Shown here one piece after another: positions 44,019 to 52,345 of a stretch of DNA of 64,000 nucleotides. Under the pieces are notes generated by a model. That model searched no databases. It was not told where the DNA came from and worked only from the letters and a program-made list of their open reading frames with translations. Numbering within the stretch: position 1 is the first letter of the stretch; every line of letters starts with the position of its first letter. The translations under genes and the position numbers were made by a program. The stretch comes from Pseudobacteriovorax sp. (GTDB lineage Bacteria > Bdellovibrionota_B > Oligoflexia > Oligoflexales > Oligoflexaceae): assembly GCA_013215145.1 (NCBI GenBank), contig JABSRP010000026.1:1-64000 (forward strand), in the 5' to 3' direction.

Positions 44019-44853
44019 CAAACAATAAGCTCAAATCGGACCATCTAGCACTATGAATTATAGCACTGGTCGATACAAAGTTGACTCCCGTTTGCGCGAC
44101 GTCTTCTAAGTTATGTAGACGTACATTCCCCGATGCTTCGAGTAAGGCCCGACCGTTCACAAGACTTACGGCTTCCTTCATCAATTCCGGCGACATATTA
44201 TCAAGCATGATAATGTCTGCACCAGCTTGAATCGCTTCTTCCACTTCCTCTAGGTTTGTGGTTTCCACTTCAATCTTAAGTGTCGGTGGTAGACTTTCTA
44301 AAAGGCGAGAAACCGCCTCGCTGATTCCACCAGCCGCGCGGATATGATTTTCCTTAACGATGACACCATCACAAAGTCCAAAGCGATGATTCCGCGCTCC
44401 GCCCACAACGGTGGCAGATTTTTCCAAGAGCCTTAGGCCAGGAGTGGTTTTACGAGTATCAAGCAGCTGAGTTTTCGTCCCTTCTAGTTTTCCCGCAAAT
44501 TCCCTTGTCAGAGTAGCAATACCGCACATGCGTCCCATAAGATTCAAAGCCACCCGCTCTGCTTTTAAAATCGCACGCGCGTTGCCAGAAATCTCTAAAA
44601 GAGTGCTACGATCTTTGACTGCGTCTCCGTTACTGACCTTGATATCAACTTGAATGGTTGGATCTATTTTGTGAAATACCGCCCGTGCGACATCCATACC
44701 GCATACGACACAGTCTTCTTTTGCAATGATTTTAGCCCGAACCGTTTTGTCGGCGGGAACACATATATCCGTAGTCCAATCACCACTACCCCAGTCTTCT
44801 TCGATAGCTCTCGTGACGATTGGCTCAATTTGTATCAGATGTAAATCCTGCAT
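44011..44853 (-). CDS. nadC: Quinolinate phosphoribosyltransferase (decarboxylating)
   Basis: A 280-residue NadC, which turns quinolinate and PRPP into nicotinate mononucleotide in de novo NAD synthesis. Landmarks are DWGSGDWTTD, LNLMGRMCGIATLT, the substrate-binding DTRKTTPGLRLLEKSAT and GGARNHRFGLCDGVIVKENH, then EVETTNLEEVEEA and LEASGNV. All are intact and the length is normal. GGGGAG lies 6 bases before the ATG. It overlaps the BirA-CoaX gene by 8 bp, so three cofactor activities (NAD, biotin, CoA) are encoded in one operon. Confidence 0.96.
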   Translation of the reverse strand: MQDLHLIQIEPIVTRAIEEDWGSGDWTTDICVPADKTVRAKIIAKEDCVVCGMDVARAVFHKIDPTIQVDIKVSNGDAVKDRSTLLEISGNARAILKAERVALNLMGRMCGIATLTREFAGKLEGTKTQLLDTRKTTPGLRLLEKSATVVGGARNHRFGLCDGVIVKENHIRAAGGISEAVSRLLESLPPTLKIEVETTNLEEVEEAIQAGADIIMLDNMSPELMKEAVSLVNGRALLEASGNVRLHNLEDVAQTGVNFVSTSAIIHSARWSDLSLLFDV

Positions 44854-44907
44854 GTTGGCTCCCCAAAGCGATATGGCGCATAAAAGGGAAATTTGCGGGA
44901 ATCAGAC

Positions 44908-46053
44908 TTAATTGTCAACGAGGAGTCGCGACTTTTCTTTTAAAAGCTCCTCAATTTCGACCCTCAGAACTTCCCGTGCCAAAGTTGCAAAGTGTCGCTC
45001 ACAGTACTCTGTGACGGTTTTTTCCACTATTTTTGCCATTTCCTCTTTAAGGAATGGATCCAACAAGCCAGCAACTTCTCCGGAGACAAAGGGTGCCGGC
45101 TCGCTAGGTTTTTCCACTGATTGCGGAGCTTTATCAGGAAGGCTGCTCAGGCTTGGCGGCGGCGGAGGAGGCGCGAACTCCCCTTGGTGCTCAATACTGC
45201 CAGGCTTAGTGCTAACGATGGTGTCCTGCTCAGTCCGCGCTATTTTGGGAGGTGTGCTAATCGTTTCTGAGTCATCGTCGTAAAGATGATTGTCCAACTC
45301 GGCCGCACGATACCGCTCCGAATCAAACGCCTTACCTTCATAGAGCTCCCCATCTTGATCCTGCTCCTGATCAATTGACGGCTGGTTGACGTGATCGTCA
45401 GCTTCAGGAAACGACTCGCCAAATGGATCGTCCCCCACATCGTCCACATCCACATCGGATATATCAATTCGACTGACGTTAGAGTTCGGAGGCTCTTCAC
45501 GTGGCGGTGATAACACTGTCTCGGCCAATCGTGGATCTGCCTTACCTACATCGGGAGCTCCGTCGAATAGCGGAGCCGCCGGTTTGGTCGGAGGCAGGGT
45601 ATGCGTTTTGGGCGGCGGAGGGACATCGCCAACCGCCTCATTTATGGGAGGTGGAGGTGGCCCAGAGGGGCTGGCTGCAACTCGCGGAGCCACTTCTTGC
45701 CCTATAGCCTGCCAGGCCGATGAGATGAGATCACCAGCCTCGAAAGGTTTTGCTAGGAAAAGCCGAAATCCATACTGGTGAAAACTTGCCTGATCCACAC
45801 CGTCGTAGGACCCTAAAAGGATAATAAAGGGAACGTTGTGCAGTTGTTTCTGGAGATTGGCGTAGTCTTTAGCACCTTTGATTCCAGGCAGACTCGCATC
45901 GGCGATCACCAGATCAGGAGGTTGGTGCCCGACTTCATTAATCGCTTCCAGATAACTACTGGCCGTCAATATATCTATGGAATAAGGTGCAAACGCAAGA
46001 TCAACGACTTTTTGGATCGTAGACGAATCGTCGATGACGAGAAATCTATGCAA
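44908..46053 (-). CDS. Receiver protein with long disordered linker and helical tail, RomR-like layout
   Basis: A 381-residue protein. A receiver domain (1-120) has the acidic pair in FLVIDDSS, phospho-acceptor Asp in VIADASLPG and Lys in LAKPFEAGDL. The middle (about 130-320) is disordered, with poly-Pro blocks and strongly acidic stretches. The last 60 residues form amphipathic helices (LLDPFLKEEMAKIVEKTVTE, then ATLAREVLRVEIEELLKEK). This three-part layout is that of RomR, the polarity regulator of Myxococcus that is also needed for Bdellovibrio predation; homology in the linker and tail cannot be shown here. The start is a TTG with AGGAGG 9 bases upstream; a GTG at 46086 is the alternative. 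It lies 54 bp upstream of nadC. Confidence 0.7.
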   Translation of the reverse strand: MHRFLVIDDSSTIQKVVDLAFAPYSIDILTASSYLEAINEVGHQPPDLVIADASLPGIKGAKDYANLQKQLHNVPFIILLGSYDGVDQASFHQYGFRLFLAKPFEAGDLISSAWQAIGQEVAPRVAASPSGPPPPPINEAVGDVPPPPKTHTLPPTKPAAPLFDGAPDVGKADPRLAETVLSPPREEPPNSNVSRIDISDVDVDDVGDDPFGESFPEADDHVNQPSIDQEQDQDGELYEGKAFDSERYRAAELDNHLYDDDSETISTPPKIARTEQDTIVSTKPGSIEHQGEFAPPPPPPSLSSLPDKAPQSVEKPSEPAPFVSGEVAGLLDPFLKEEMAKIVEKTVTEYCERHFATLAREVLRVEIEELLKEKSRLLVDN

Positions 46054-46136
46054 TGGATGGTCCCTCCTCTGCCTACATTTTACCAAAATACAGCGAGCAA
46101 AGGTTACACGGGATCAAAAAATACCAAAGCAAGGCC

Positions 46137-46439
46137 TTAACTGACACTTTTATGGGAAAGCTGATCATCAAAAAGCAGGAGAATCAGAGAACGAATATGT
46201 TTTTTATTTTCACTTAACGCTTGAAGGATCAAGTCGTAGTCCTGCCAAGTGAAAAAGCTAGATTTTTCATTATTCAGTTCCATAAAGCATTTGATTCTCA
46301 AATTTTCCAAGTACACCGCTTTACTTTCGTATAAGCGCTTGAGGGTATCTGAATCCAGACCTGATTGATTTATGGGTTTGAGAAGTTCACCCATAATTTC
46401 ACGGTAAGTTTCGTAATCCGTTGAAGCAAAATCTCCCAT
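46137..46439 (-). CDS. Small helical protein of unknown function
   Basis: A 100-residue, probably all-helical cytoplasmic protein with no recognisable family. The patterns YETYREIMGELLKPI, LKRLYESKAVYLENLRIKCF and YDLILQALSENKKHIRSLI suggest three to four amphipathic helices. I chose the ATG at 46439, which has GAGGAG 6 bases upstream; the longer frame to 46532 adds residues without a ribosome site. It lies 83 bp upstream of the RomR-like gene and may be its co-transcribed partner, which is position-based inference. Confidence 0.65.
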   Translation of the reverse strand: MGDFASTDYETYREIMGELLKPINQSGLDSDTLKRLYESKAVYLENLRIKCFMELNNEKSSFFTWQDYDLILQALSENKKHIRSLILLLFDDQLSHKSVS

Positions 46440-46618
46440 GGAGATCTCCTCGCATCCTGCGATTAATGCCAATCCTAACTCCGAAAAAATCGGTCTGATG
46501 GCTACGAACTTTAGCAAAATTTTGACGGTCAATTTAGGTCATATGCAAATGGATAAAGGGATTGTAAAACCAGATCAGTAGGTTAAACTACTTCGTTTAA
46601 CAAGATGGGAGTCCCCTC

Positions 46619-47281
46619 GTGACAATATTCAATGGCAGCTTTTCTGTCAGTCGTTATCGGGTCTTAGGAAAGCAAGCGGGCATATCCCTAGCCGCGGCGA
46701 ATAAAAAGCTAAAGACCTACCAAGCAAGACCTTTAAAGATCAAGGGAAGCAAAGAGTTGGTATTTGGTTGGGAGCGTCCTAACCTCGGTCATGAGTTTGA
46801 AGGCAGTCATTGGGACTTATCTGATTGTCAGTGGGACGATGGCTATCTCCTAAGAATTAGGGTGGAAAAGCGCAAGGTTCCTAAGTCGTTACTGCAGATT
46901 GTATTCCAGGAAAAACTGGACGCTCATATAGCGGAAAACGATGGCAAACCTCTCGGGCGCAATAGACGAAAAGAGCTATTAGATGAGACCAGAGACGAGC
47001 TGATGGATCAGGCACTCCCACAAATAGGCTATTGCGACGTGTTTTGGGATCTGGAAGCCCAAGAAGTTCTTTTATTTTCCACCAGTAAGGGCTTACAAGC
47101 CATTTTTGAAGAGCTGTTTCGCAAGACTTTTGGCGAGCATTTGGAACTAAACATTGTTAAAATCGGACCGCCTTTGCTGGGATTATCGAGTGAGGAATGG
47201 CAAATCAACTTGTCATCACCTGTATTCGAGCGTATGAATAGCGCACTGCCTAGTGAACTTGCTGGTGCTAATATATCCTAA
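46619..47281 (+). CDS. RdgC-like protein, short form
   Basis: A 220-residue protein whose core resembles the recombination-associated protein RdgC, a ring-shaped DNA-binding protein that modulates RecA. The matching block is YLLRIRVEKRKVPKSLL, then DGKPLGRNRRKELLDETRDE, then LPQIGYCDVFWDLEAQEVLL and FRKTFGEHLELN. Classical RdgC is about 300 residues, so this is a short or divergent form lacking the C-terminal part. The start is a GTG with GGGAG upstream. It is followed 20 bp later by the ICMT-like gene. Confidence 0.7.
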   Translation: MTIFNGSFSVSRYRVLGKQAGISLAAANKKLKTYQARPLKIKGSKELVFGWERPNLGHEFEGSHWDLSDCQWDDGYLLRIRVEKRKVPKSLLQIVFQEKLDAHIAENDGKPLGRNRRKELLDETRDELMDQALPQIGYCDVFWDLEAQEVLLFSTSKGLQAIFEELFRKTFGEHLELNIVKIGPPLLGLSSEEWQINLSSPVFERMNSALPSELAGANIS

Positions 47282-47300
47282 TTAATCACAGGAGAAGGTT

Positions 47301-47885
47301 TTGTCTTCAAATCAACAATCTCAAACGATAGCAATTGGCGAATGGTTTTTTAAATACCGCGATTATACGCCCATTCCCCTCATTATCATGCTGCTTATAT
47401 GGAGTGAAGCTACCGTCGTATCTGCGACACTTGGCGTCCTTTCGATTTGCTTTGGCGAACTGTTCAGGATTTATAGTGTGAGCTTTATTGGGACCGTTTC
47501 ACGAACTCGCTCCGACAGCACGGGCCAAAGGCTTGTCAGCAGCGGACCATTTGCTATCGTAAGAAACCCATTATACGTCGGCAATTTTTTCGTTAGTGTG
47601 GGTTTCTCATTGTTTTCAGGCGTTGCATGGATTGTTGCTGTCACGGCTGCTTTATTCTTCGTCCAATACTACTTTATTGTTAAATACGAAGAGTCTATTC
47701 TCAGCAAAAAATTCGGCGATGAATACCAAGGATACCTGCGCAAAGTTCCAGCTTTTGTTCCCAGCAAGTTACCCAAACTTGATAATATTGACTGGCCCAA
47801 AGAATACTCTCATGCGCTAAAAAGTGAAAAAAGAACCCTAACCACGATTTTTGTCTTGTTAGGACTTCTGATGGTTCTTAGCTGA
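47301..47885 (+). CDS. ICMT/PEMT-like membrane methyltransferase
   Basis: A 194-residue integral membrane protein of the isoprenylcysteine/phospholipid methyltransferase superfamily. About five hydrophobic segments are seen. The SAM-binding signature is LVSSGPFAIVRNPLYVGNF, and the C-terminal YEESILSKKFGDEYQGYLRKV with two Glu is also typical. Bacterial members methylate lipids or unknown small molecules, and the substrate here is open. The start is a TTG with GGAGAAGG upstream. The 3' end overlaps the convergent gene by 8 bp. Confidence 0.85.
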   Translation: MSSNQQSQTIAIGEWFFKYRDYTPIPLIIMLLIWSEATVVSATLGVLSICFGELFRIYSVSFIGTVSRTRSDSTGQRLVSSGPFAIVRNPLYVGNFFVSVGFSLFSGVAWIVAVTAALFFVQYYFIVKYEESILSKKFGDEYQGYLRKVPAFVPSKLPKLDNIDWPKEYSHALKSEKRTLTTIFVLLGLLMVLS

Positions 47886-49680
47886 TTGTTAGGACGGTAG
47901 AGGCAATGGGAAGGGGACGCTGTTTGAGGCGATTGGCAAACTCGAGGCATCCGTCACCCTGCTCCCAAGAAAACCCTTGCAGACCTAGATCAGCCCAAAT
48001 CCTCTCCAAACTCGCATATGTCGCCACGGCCCAATTCAAATCAATTTCCGAAGAAACCGCACGGGTGATTAAGCTTAGAGCAGTTCTAGATTCGCGACGC
48101 TCGACTAATCCGGAAATATAACCTTCCCAAAGTTGATAAAACTCAGACCGCAAATGCATTTGATCAAAAACTGCGAGCTGCTGAACCAACGTCAGCTGGG
48201 AAAAAAATATCTCTTCCATCTCCAACAAGGTCAGAGGAGATTGATCGCCTTGCCAGATTTGTAGTTTGCTTACGAACTTTTGAAAAAATTCTGGGGTCAG
48301 AAAGATTCTGTTCTTGCGTAAAAAAAACTGAAGCTTAACATCCAGACCGGAGCCTTTCGCATTCCTCACCCGGTCGGCAAATATGAGCCAGCATTTAATA
48401 CGAAGGGCTTCGTATTCTGAAATGCGCTGTGCACGCTTTTTATTAAGATCGCTTTCTATTGGGGATACGAAAGGTGTTTCGTTCTGACTTTCGGAATGAC
48501 TTGGTAAAGGCTCTAAATATTGGGTCTCCGCCTGGCTTTCTGAGGGTAACCCTAAGTCCCTACCATCCAAGATCTGAGTCTGATCCGAAGAGATGGCCTC
48601 ATCTTGGCTGAACTTGTTAGGAAGGGGGGGCAAATCACTCAGATCCTCATTAGGCTCAGCCAAAGGAAGGCCATAACTAGCCACCACCTCTTGAGATTCC
48701 TGTTGATTGCTGTCGTGAGGCTCGTCATCAAACAGCCCTTCCACATCAACGAATGGCTTGTCATCAAAGCCCAGTGGCTTCTTTTTTTGCTCTTGACCCA
48801 AAGCTGCAGCCAAAAGGCTTTTTCTAGAGTCCTCTTTGGATCGCTCTTTAGCCTCAAATTCATGGTTAGAGTTAGCGCTGCGGTTTTGCTTCGCCAACCC
48901 TATTTTACTGTCTGTAACATCGTTCATCCTAAACTCGGGATTCCTAGCCTGAGAGCGACGAGTGCTGTCGCGAGGCTTATCCAGGTGAGTTGGGTAACGC
49001 GGATCATTATCCGGAAACTCTCGATTTTTCCACATTTTTTCGCCTGATCCAGGCGGTTGTTGGTAGCCTTGAGTTCTCTTAGTGCCGAAGTCTTCATCGG
49101 CTGGCGGCTCTTCTACTGGCTCAACAAAACTCGGCCTCTTGAGGACATTCTTGCCGAAATTGTTGTCAGTATTTTTTGGTTGCCCTGATCCGACAGTCCC
49201 ATCGTCTGGGACGTGAATTCTCAATCGTCCGGGATTGTGTTGTGGAACCTTGGGAGCCTGCGGAATCTTTGCCGTATCTTTAGGTTTTTCCACAGGGAAG
49301 GTCTGGGGGATGGGGGCTGAAGGCTGTTGAGCTTTTTTTTGAGCCGCTTGAAACTCTGCAATCAGTTGATTCTTTTCCTTACGGATAATGGATAGTTTGT
49401 CATTTTTCCCCAAAATCCTAAAGCAATTTTCTATCAACTGAAGGACCTCAATCTCATGCCTTTTCTTCTTCGCCGCTCTAGCTTCCTGTAAGGCCATGTA
49501 GGCAACTTTTAAGGCTGAAAGGGTCTGATGATCCTGAATAAGAACACTGAGTTTATAGAGTAGTTTCAGTCGAACACGGCTCGGCTCGTCAATCAGTAGT
49601 GCCAAAAATCGATCGACATAGGTCTTATTTTGAGGAGCCTTTTTTATCTTTCCGAGAAACGACTCGAGGCCTTTAGACAT
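47878..49680 (-). CDS. Large protein with helical ends and disordered centre, unknown
   Basis: A 600-residue cytoplasmic protein of unknown function. Residues 1-115 are helical with TPR-like spacing (RVRLKLLYKLSVLIQD, LSALKVAYMALQEARAAKKK). Residues of about 120-420 are disordered, rich in Pro, Gln, Asp and Ser with several FDD/DLPPLP-type short motifs. Residues of about 425-600 are helical again (EYEALRIKCWLIFADRV, LTLLEMEEIFFSQLTLV). I find no family. It is 55 bp downstream of efp and may share its transcript. Its ribosome site GGAGGG is inside a small hairpin. Confidence 0.65.
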   Translation of the reverse strand: MSKGLESFLGKIKKAPQNKTYVDRFLALLIDEPSRVRLKLLYKLSVLIQDHQTLSALKVAYMALQEARAAKKKRHEIEVLQLIENCFRILGKNDKLSIIRKEKNQLIAEFQAAQKKAQQPSAPIPQTFPVEKPKDTAKIPQAPKVPQHNPGRLRIHVPDDGTVGSGQPKNTDNNFGKNVLKRPSFVEPVEEPPADEDFGTKRTQGYQQPPGSGEKMWKNREFPDNDPRYPTHLDKPRDSTRRSQARNPEFRMNDVTDSKIGLAKQNRSANSNHEFEAKERSKEDSRKSLLAAALGQEQKKKPLGFDDKPFVDVEGLFDDEPHDSNQQESQEVVASYGLPLAEPNEDLSDLPPLPNKFSQDEAISSDQTQILDGRDLGLPSESQAETQYLEPLPSHSESQNETPFVSPIESDLNKKRAQRISEYEALRIKCWLIFADRVRNAKGSGLDVKLQFFLRKNRIFLTPEFFQKFVSKLQIWQGDQSPLTLLEMEEIFFSQLTLVQQLAVFDQMHLRSEFYQLWEGYISGLVERRESRTALSLITRAVSSEIDLNWAVATYASLERIWADLGLQGFSWEQGDGCLEFANRLKQRPLPIASTVLTIS

Positions 49681-49682
49681 GA

Positions 49683-49702
49683 ACCCTCCTTATAACGAGG
49701 GT
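49683..49702 (-). promoter_or_regulatory. Hairpin occluding the ribosome site of the 600-residue protein gene
   Basis: ACCCTC and GAGGGT form a perfect 6-bp stem with an 8-base AT-rich loop. On the minus strand the 3' arm contains the GGAGGG Shine-Dalgarno directly before the ATG at 49680. Folding would hide the site, so translation could depend on temperature, a protein or readthrough from efp. Confidence 0.45.
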
Positions 49703-49735
49703 ATCACACTGCCATGAGGTATTATTTACTCGGCA

Positions 49736-50296
49736 TTATTTGACTTTTTCTACATACTCGGACGATCTGGTGTCAATTTTCAATAGGTCGCCTTCGTTGA
49801 TGTGGAACGGTACCGTAACGGTAATTCCTGTTTCTAAGGTCGCTGGCTTACCACCACCGGAAGAGGTATCACCTTTGATGTTAGGCTGTGTCTCGGTCAC
49901 CTTTAATTCCACAAAATTATCGATTTCGACATCCACTGGTCGACCCTCGAAAAATGTCACGCGTACGACACTATTTTCGATGATAAAGTCTTTTGCTGTA
50001 GATATCTCGTCAGTGGATAGCCCGACTTGATCGTAGGTTTCCATATCCATAAACGTATAGGTCGACCCATCGTTGTAAAGGTATTGCATATCCTTAGTAG
50101 CCAGATCGGGAACAGCAACTTTTTCACCAGATTTAAACGTGACTTCCAAAACTTGCTTGGTTTCCAAATTGCGAAGTTTGGTGCGGACAAAGGCCGCGCC
50201 TTTTCCAGGGTTCACATGCTGAAAATCAACAATTACAAACGGTTTGCTATTGTATTCTATTTTGAGGCCCTTGCGAAATTCTGTCGTTACGTACAT
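49736..50296 (-). CDS. efp: Translation elongation factor P
   Basis: A 186-residue EF-P, which helps the ribosome through polyproline stretches. The three domains are in order: KOW-like N-terminus (YVTTEFRKGLKIEYNSKPFV), the tip loop HVNPGKGAAFVR with the modifiable Lys32, then OB domains with TYTFMDMETYDQVGLS and the C-terminal VTVPFHINEGDLLKIDTRSSEYVEKV. Lys rather than Arg at the tip fits EpmA-type or unmodified EF-P. EF-P should matter here, since several proteins in this window carry poly-Pro runs, including the RomR-like linker. Confidence 0.96.
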   Translation of the reverse strand: MYVTTEFRKGLKIEYNSKPFVIVDFQHVNPGKGAAFVRTKLRNLETKQVLEVTFKSGEKVAVPDLATKDMQYLYNDGSTYTFMDMETYDQVGLSTDEISTAKDFIIENSVVRVTFFEGRPVDVEIDNFVELKVTETQPNIKGDTSSGGGKPATLETGITVTVPFHINEGDLLKIDTRSSEYVEKVK

Positions 50297-50384
50297 GTAC
50301 TATCCCTAGCTTTCTTTAGTTTCCATAAACCTTGGTTATAACCCTTCTTGATTTTTGCAGCAAGGATTTCAACTCCCCATAGTT

Positions 50385-51059
50385 TCAGAGGGAAGGGCGG
50401 ATCAGCTTCTTTGCTCTAATTTTCTGTTTTAGCTCATCTTTTATCTTAGAATGCCTCAGAATTCTCTGAATCGGGCCATTGAAGTGGCTCAGTTTGACCA
50501 TAGTTTGCCGTTGAATGCCTTGGCCTACCCCCGATATCACCCGACCTGCTGTGGAATGGATAACAGTCGCTACCCCTGGTCTGGTTAGACGTTCAACAAG
50601 AACGACGTGCCCTGGATAGACCACGATATCGCCAGCAAGGACATGGCTGGGGCGTGCCCCAATGTCGATCCAGTTGTAACGATCTTTGAGGACTCTGGGG
50701 CTAAGCTGTCTCATTTGCGTCGTTGTCAAATACTTTACGGGAAGCTTGCTGCGCCGGAACACTTCGAAGATAAAGTGTGAGCAATCCAAGCTACAGGATC
50801 GACAAACGGGACACACCTGAAGCTGACGCTTCGGAGCCGGCCCCGCCGCTGCGAGACATTGGCTGCAGGAGGTACACGCCTTCTGATCACCTACGGCCCC
50901 TCCTCCCCAGGCATAAGACACATTTGCCGTGTCAAGAAGGCGATCAGCTTCATGAAGAAGTCTTTGCCGCACGGAAGCATGAGCCCAATCACTGAGGCAC
51001 ATAGCCATTAATCCTAAGAAAAATAGACAGCTTTTGCTGGGAAATGCTGAATATGACAA
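50385..51059 (-). CDS. NlpC/P60-like hydrolase with two CX2CX2C motifs
   Basis: A 224-residue exported protein with a signal peptide (to about 29). The NlpC/P60 pattern is visible: ANVSYAWGGG, nucleophile in LDCSHFIFEVF (Cys93), then LAGDIVVYPGHVVLVER with the His. Between the WGGG and the nucleophile lies an insertion with C62-x2-C65-x2-C68 and C83-x2-C86-x2-C89, six Cys that could bind zinc or an iron-sulfur cluster or form disulfides. Usual family members cut D-Glu-diaminopimelate bonds in peptidoglycan peptides. The start is a TTG with TAGG upstream. It lies 88 bp upstream of efp. Confidence 0.72.
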   Translation of the reverse strand: MSYSAFPSKSCLFFLGLMAMCLSDWAHASVRQRLLHEADRLLDTANVSYAWGGGAVGDQKACTSCSQCLAAAGPAPKRQLQVCPVCRSCSLDCSHFIFEVFRRSKLPVKYLTTTQMRQLSPRVLKDRYNWIDIGARPSHVLAGDIVVYPGHVVLVERLTRPGVATVIHSTAGRVISGVGQGIQRQTMVKLSHFNGPIQRILRHSKIKDELKQKIRAKKLIRPSL

Positions 51060-51131
51060 TTTTTACCTAGCCTCCTCAGACCTTTTCAACTAAATTCCCT
51101 AAACCGGACGATAAAATGGGAATCATAAGTA

Positions 51132-51806
51132 ATGGATGAAAGCAAAAAAACCTATCGAACGCTTGATATATCGGAACGCCAACTATTAGAAAAAAGCGTC
51201 CTGGATATTGGAGCTGGCACGGATCCGGTCGTTCCACATGCCGTCATTTTTGATCAGGCTCAGGGTGATGCCAATTACATCAGTCGATATTTTGAGACAA
51301 ACTTTGACTGCGTGTACTCATCTCACTGCCTTGAGCATATGATATCACCAGAGAGCGCTTTAAAAGAATGGTGGCAGCTCGTAAAACCAAATGGCCATTT
51401 GTTCTTCATCGTTCCCGACGAAGACTTATACGAGCAGGGCTTATTCCCGAGCAGATTCAATGGAGATCATAAGCACACCTTCACCATCGCCAAAAAGAAG
51501 AGTTGGTCGGAGGTATCTGTAAACGTCCTTGACCTAGTAAAAACTCTTAATGATGCTGAGGTCGTTAGCGTGAAGCTCAATGATATTGGATGCGATCGGC
51601 GTTACATAAAACACGGAAATTATAAGACCGGATGGTTTGCAAGATTCCTCCAGAGACAGATTCATAGTCTGGCAAAAAGGAATATAGACTTATTTCCCCG
51701 AGGCTTGAAAAACTGGGTCTATCAGCGCTGTCTTGTGGACCAAACCCGAGAAAAAGCACTGGCTCAGATCGAAGTGATCCTCAAAAAAGTACCTAGTGGA
51801 TCCTGA
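51132..51806 (+). CDS. SAM-dependent class I methyltransferase
   Basis: A 224-residue Rossmann-fold methyltransferase. Motif I is SVLDIGAGTDP, the acidic loop reads VIFDQAQGDA, and the post-core CVYSSHCLEHMISPESALKEWWQLVKPNGHLFFIVPDE matches the type-11 family often found in polysaccharide clusters. The DLYEQGLFPSRFNGDHKHTF stretch that follows typifies proteins annotated as glycan-associated methyltransferases. The C-terminus is basic and helical. The substrate is unknown. It overlaps the next gene by one base. Confidence 0.85.
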   Translation: MDESKKTYRTLDISERQLLEKSVLDIGAGTDPVVPHAVIFDQAQGDANYISRYFETNFDCVYSSHCLEHMISPESALKEWWQLVKPNGHLFFIVPDEDLYEQGLFPSRFNGDHKHTFTIAKKKSWSEVSVNVLDLVKTLNDAEVVSVKLNDIGCDRRYIKHGNYKTGWFARFLQRQIHSLAKRNIDLFPRGLKNWVYQRCLVDQTREKALAQIEVILKKVPSGS

Positions 51807-52204
51807 TGCAAGACCAACTTTCTTCATATAGTGAGCTAGACGCCAGCATACTCGTGGGTAGCAAGGCCTTTGCCGGCTATGTCCAAGTTTTCATTGAAGA
51901 TGATCCTTGGCAACTGGTTGTAACCATGAGTGGTCAGTACATCAATCGCACCCACATACTAGCCCTCCTTGACATAGACAAAGAACGTGGCGGTCTGGCT
52001 CCAGATGAGTTAGAGGGAATATTACTTAGGCAACAGACCTTTCGTATTCAACTCGAAGTCTTTGGCGAAACCACAATGACAGAGGTTTTCCGGGCCAGAC
52101 TTAGCGACTTAACGTTTAGTGATGGCAGAGCTCACGCCCTACTAGAAATCATTAATACAAATGGGGAGCTCAACGAGCTTTTTCAAGAGTTGAAGATTAT
52201 TTAA
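51806..52204 (+). CDS. Small protein of unknown function coupled to a methyltransferase
   Basis: A 132-residue cytoplasmic protein with alternating strand and helix patterns (FAGYVQVFIEDDPWQLVVTM, INRTHILALLDIDKE, TFRIQLEVFGETTMTEVF). No family is recognised. Its ATG overlaps the methyltransferase stop (TGATG), which argues for coupled translation and a shared pathway or complex. There is no export signal. Confidence 0.65.
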   Translation: MQDQLSSYSELDASILVGSKAFAGYVQVFIEDDPWQLVVTMSGQYINRTHILALLDIDKERGGLAPDELEGILLRQQTFRIQLEVFGETTMTEVFRARLSDLTFSDGRAHALLEIINTNGELNELFQELKII

Positions 52205-52345
52205 TTCTCCATCCATTTCAGCCGAATACAGTTATTGCTTGCACCGGATTGTCGAGGCTTCATTTTCGTTGCTTTCGTTAGGGTATACTGCTATCTCATA
52301 GTGCAGGTTTATGCCAGATTTACCAAGTTTAGGGGTGGAAGTACC

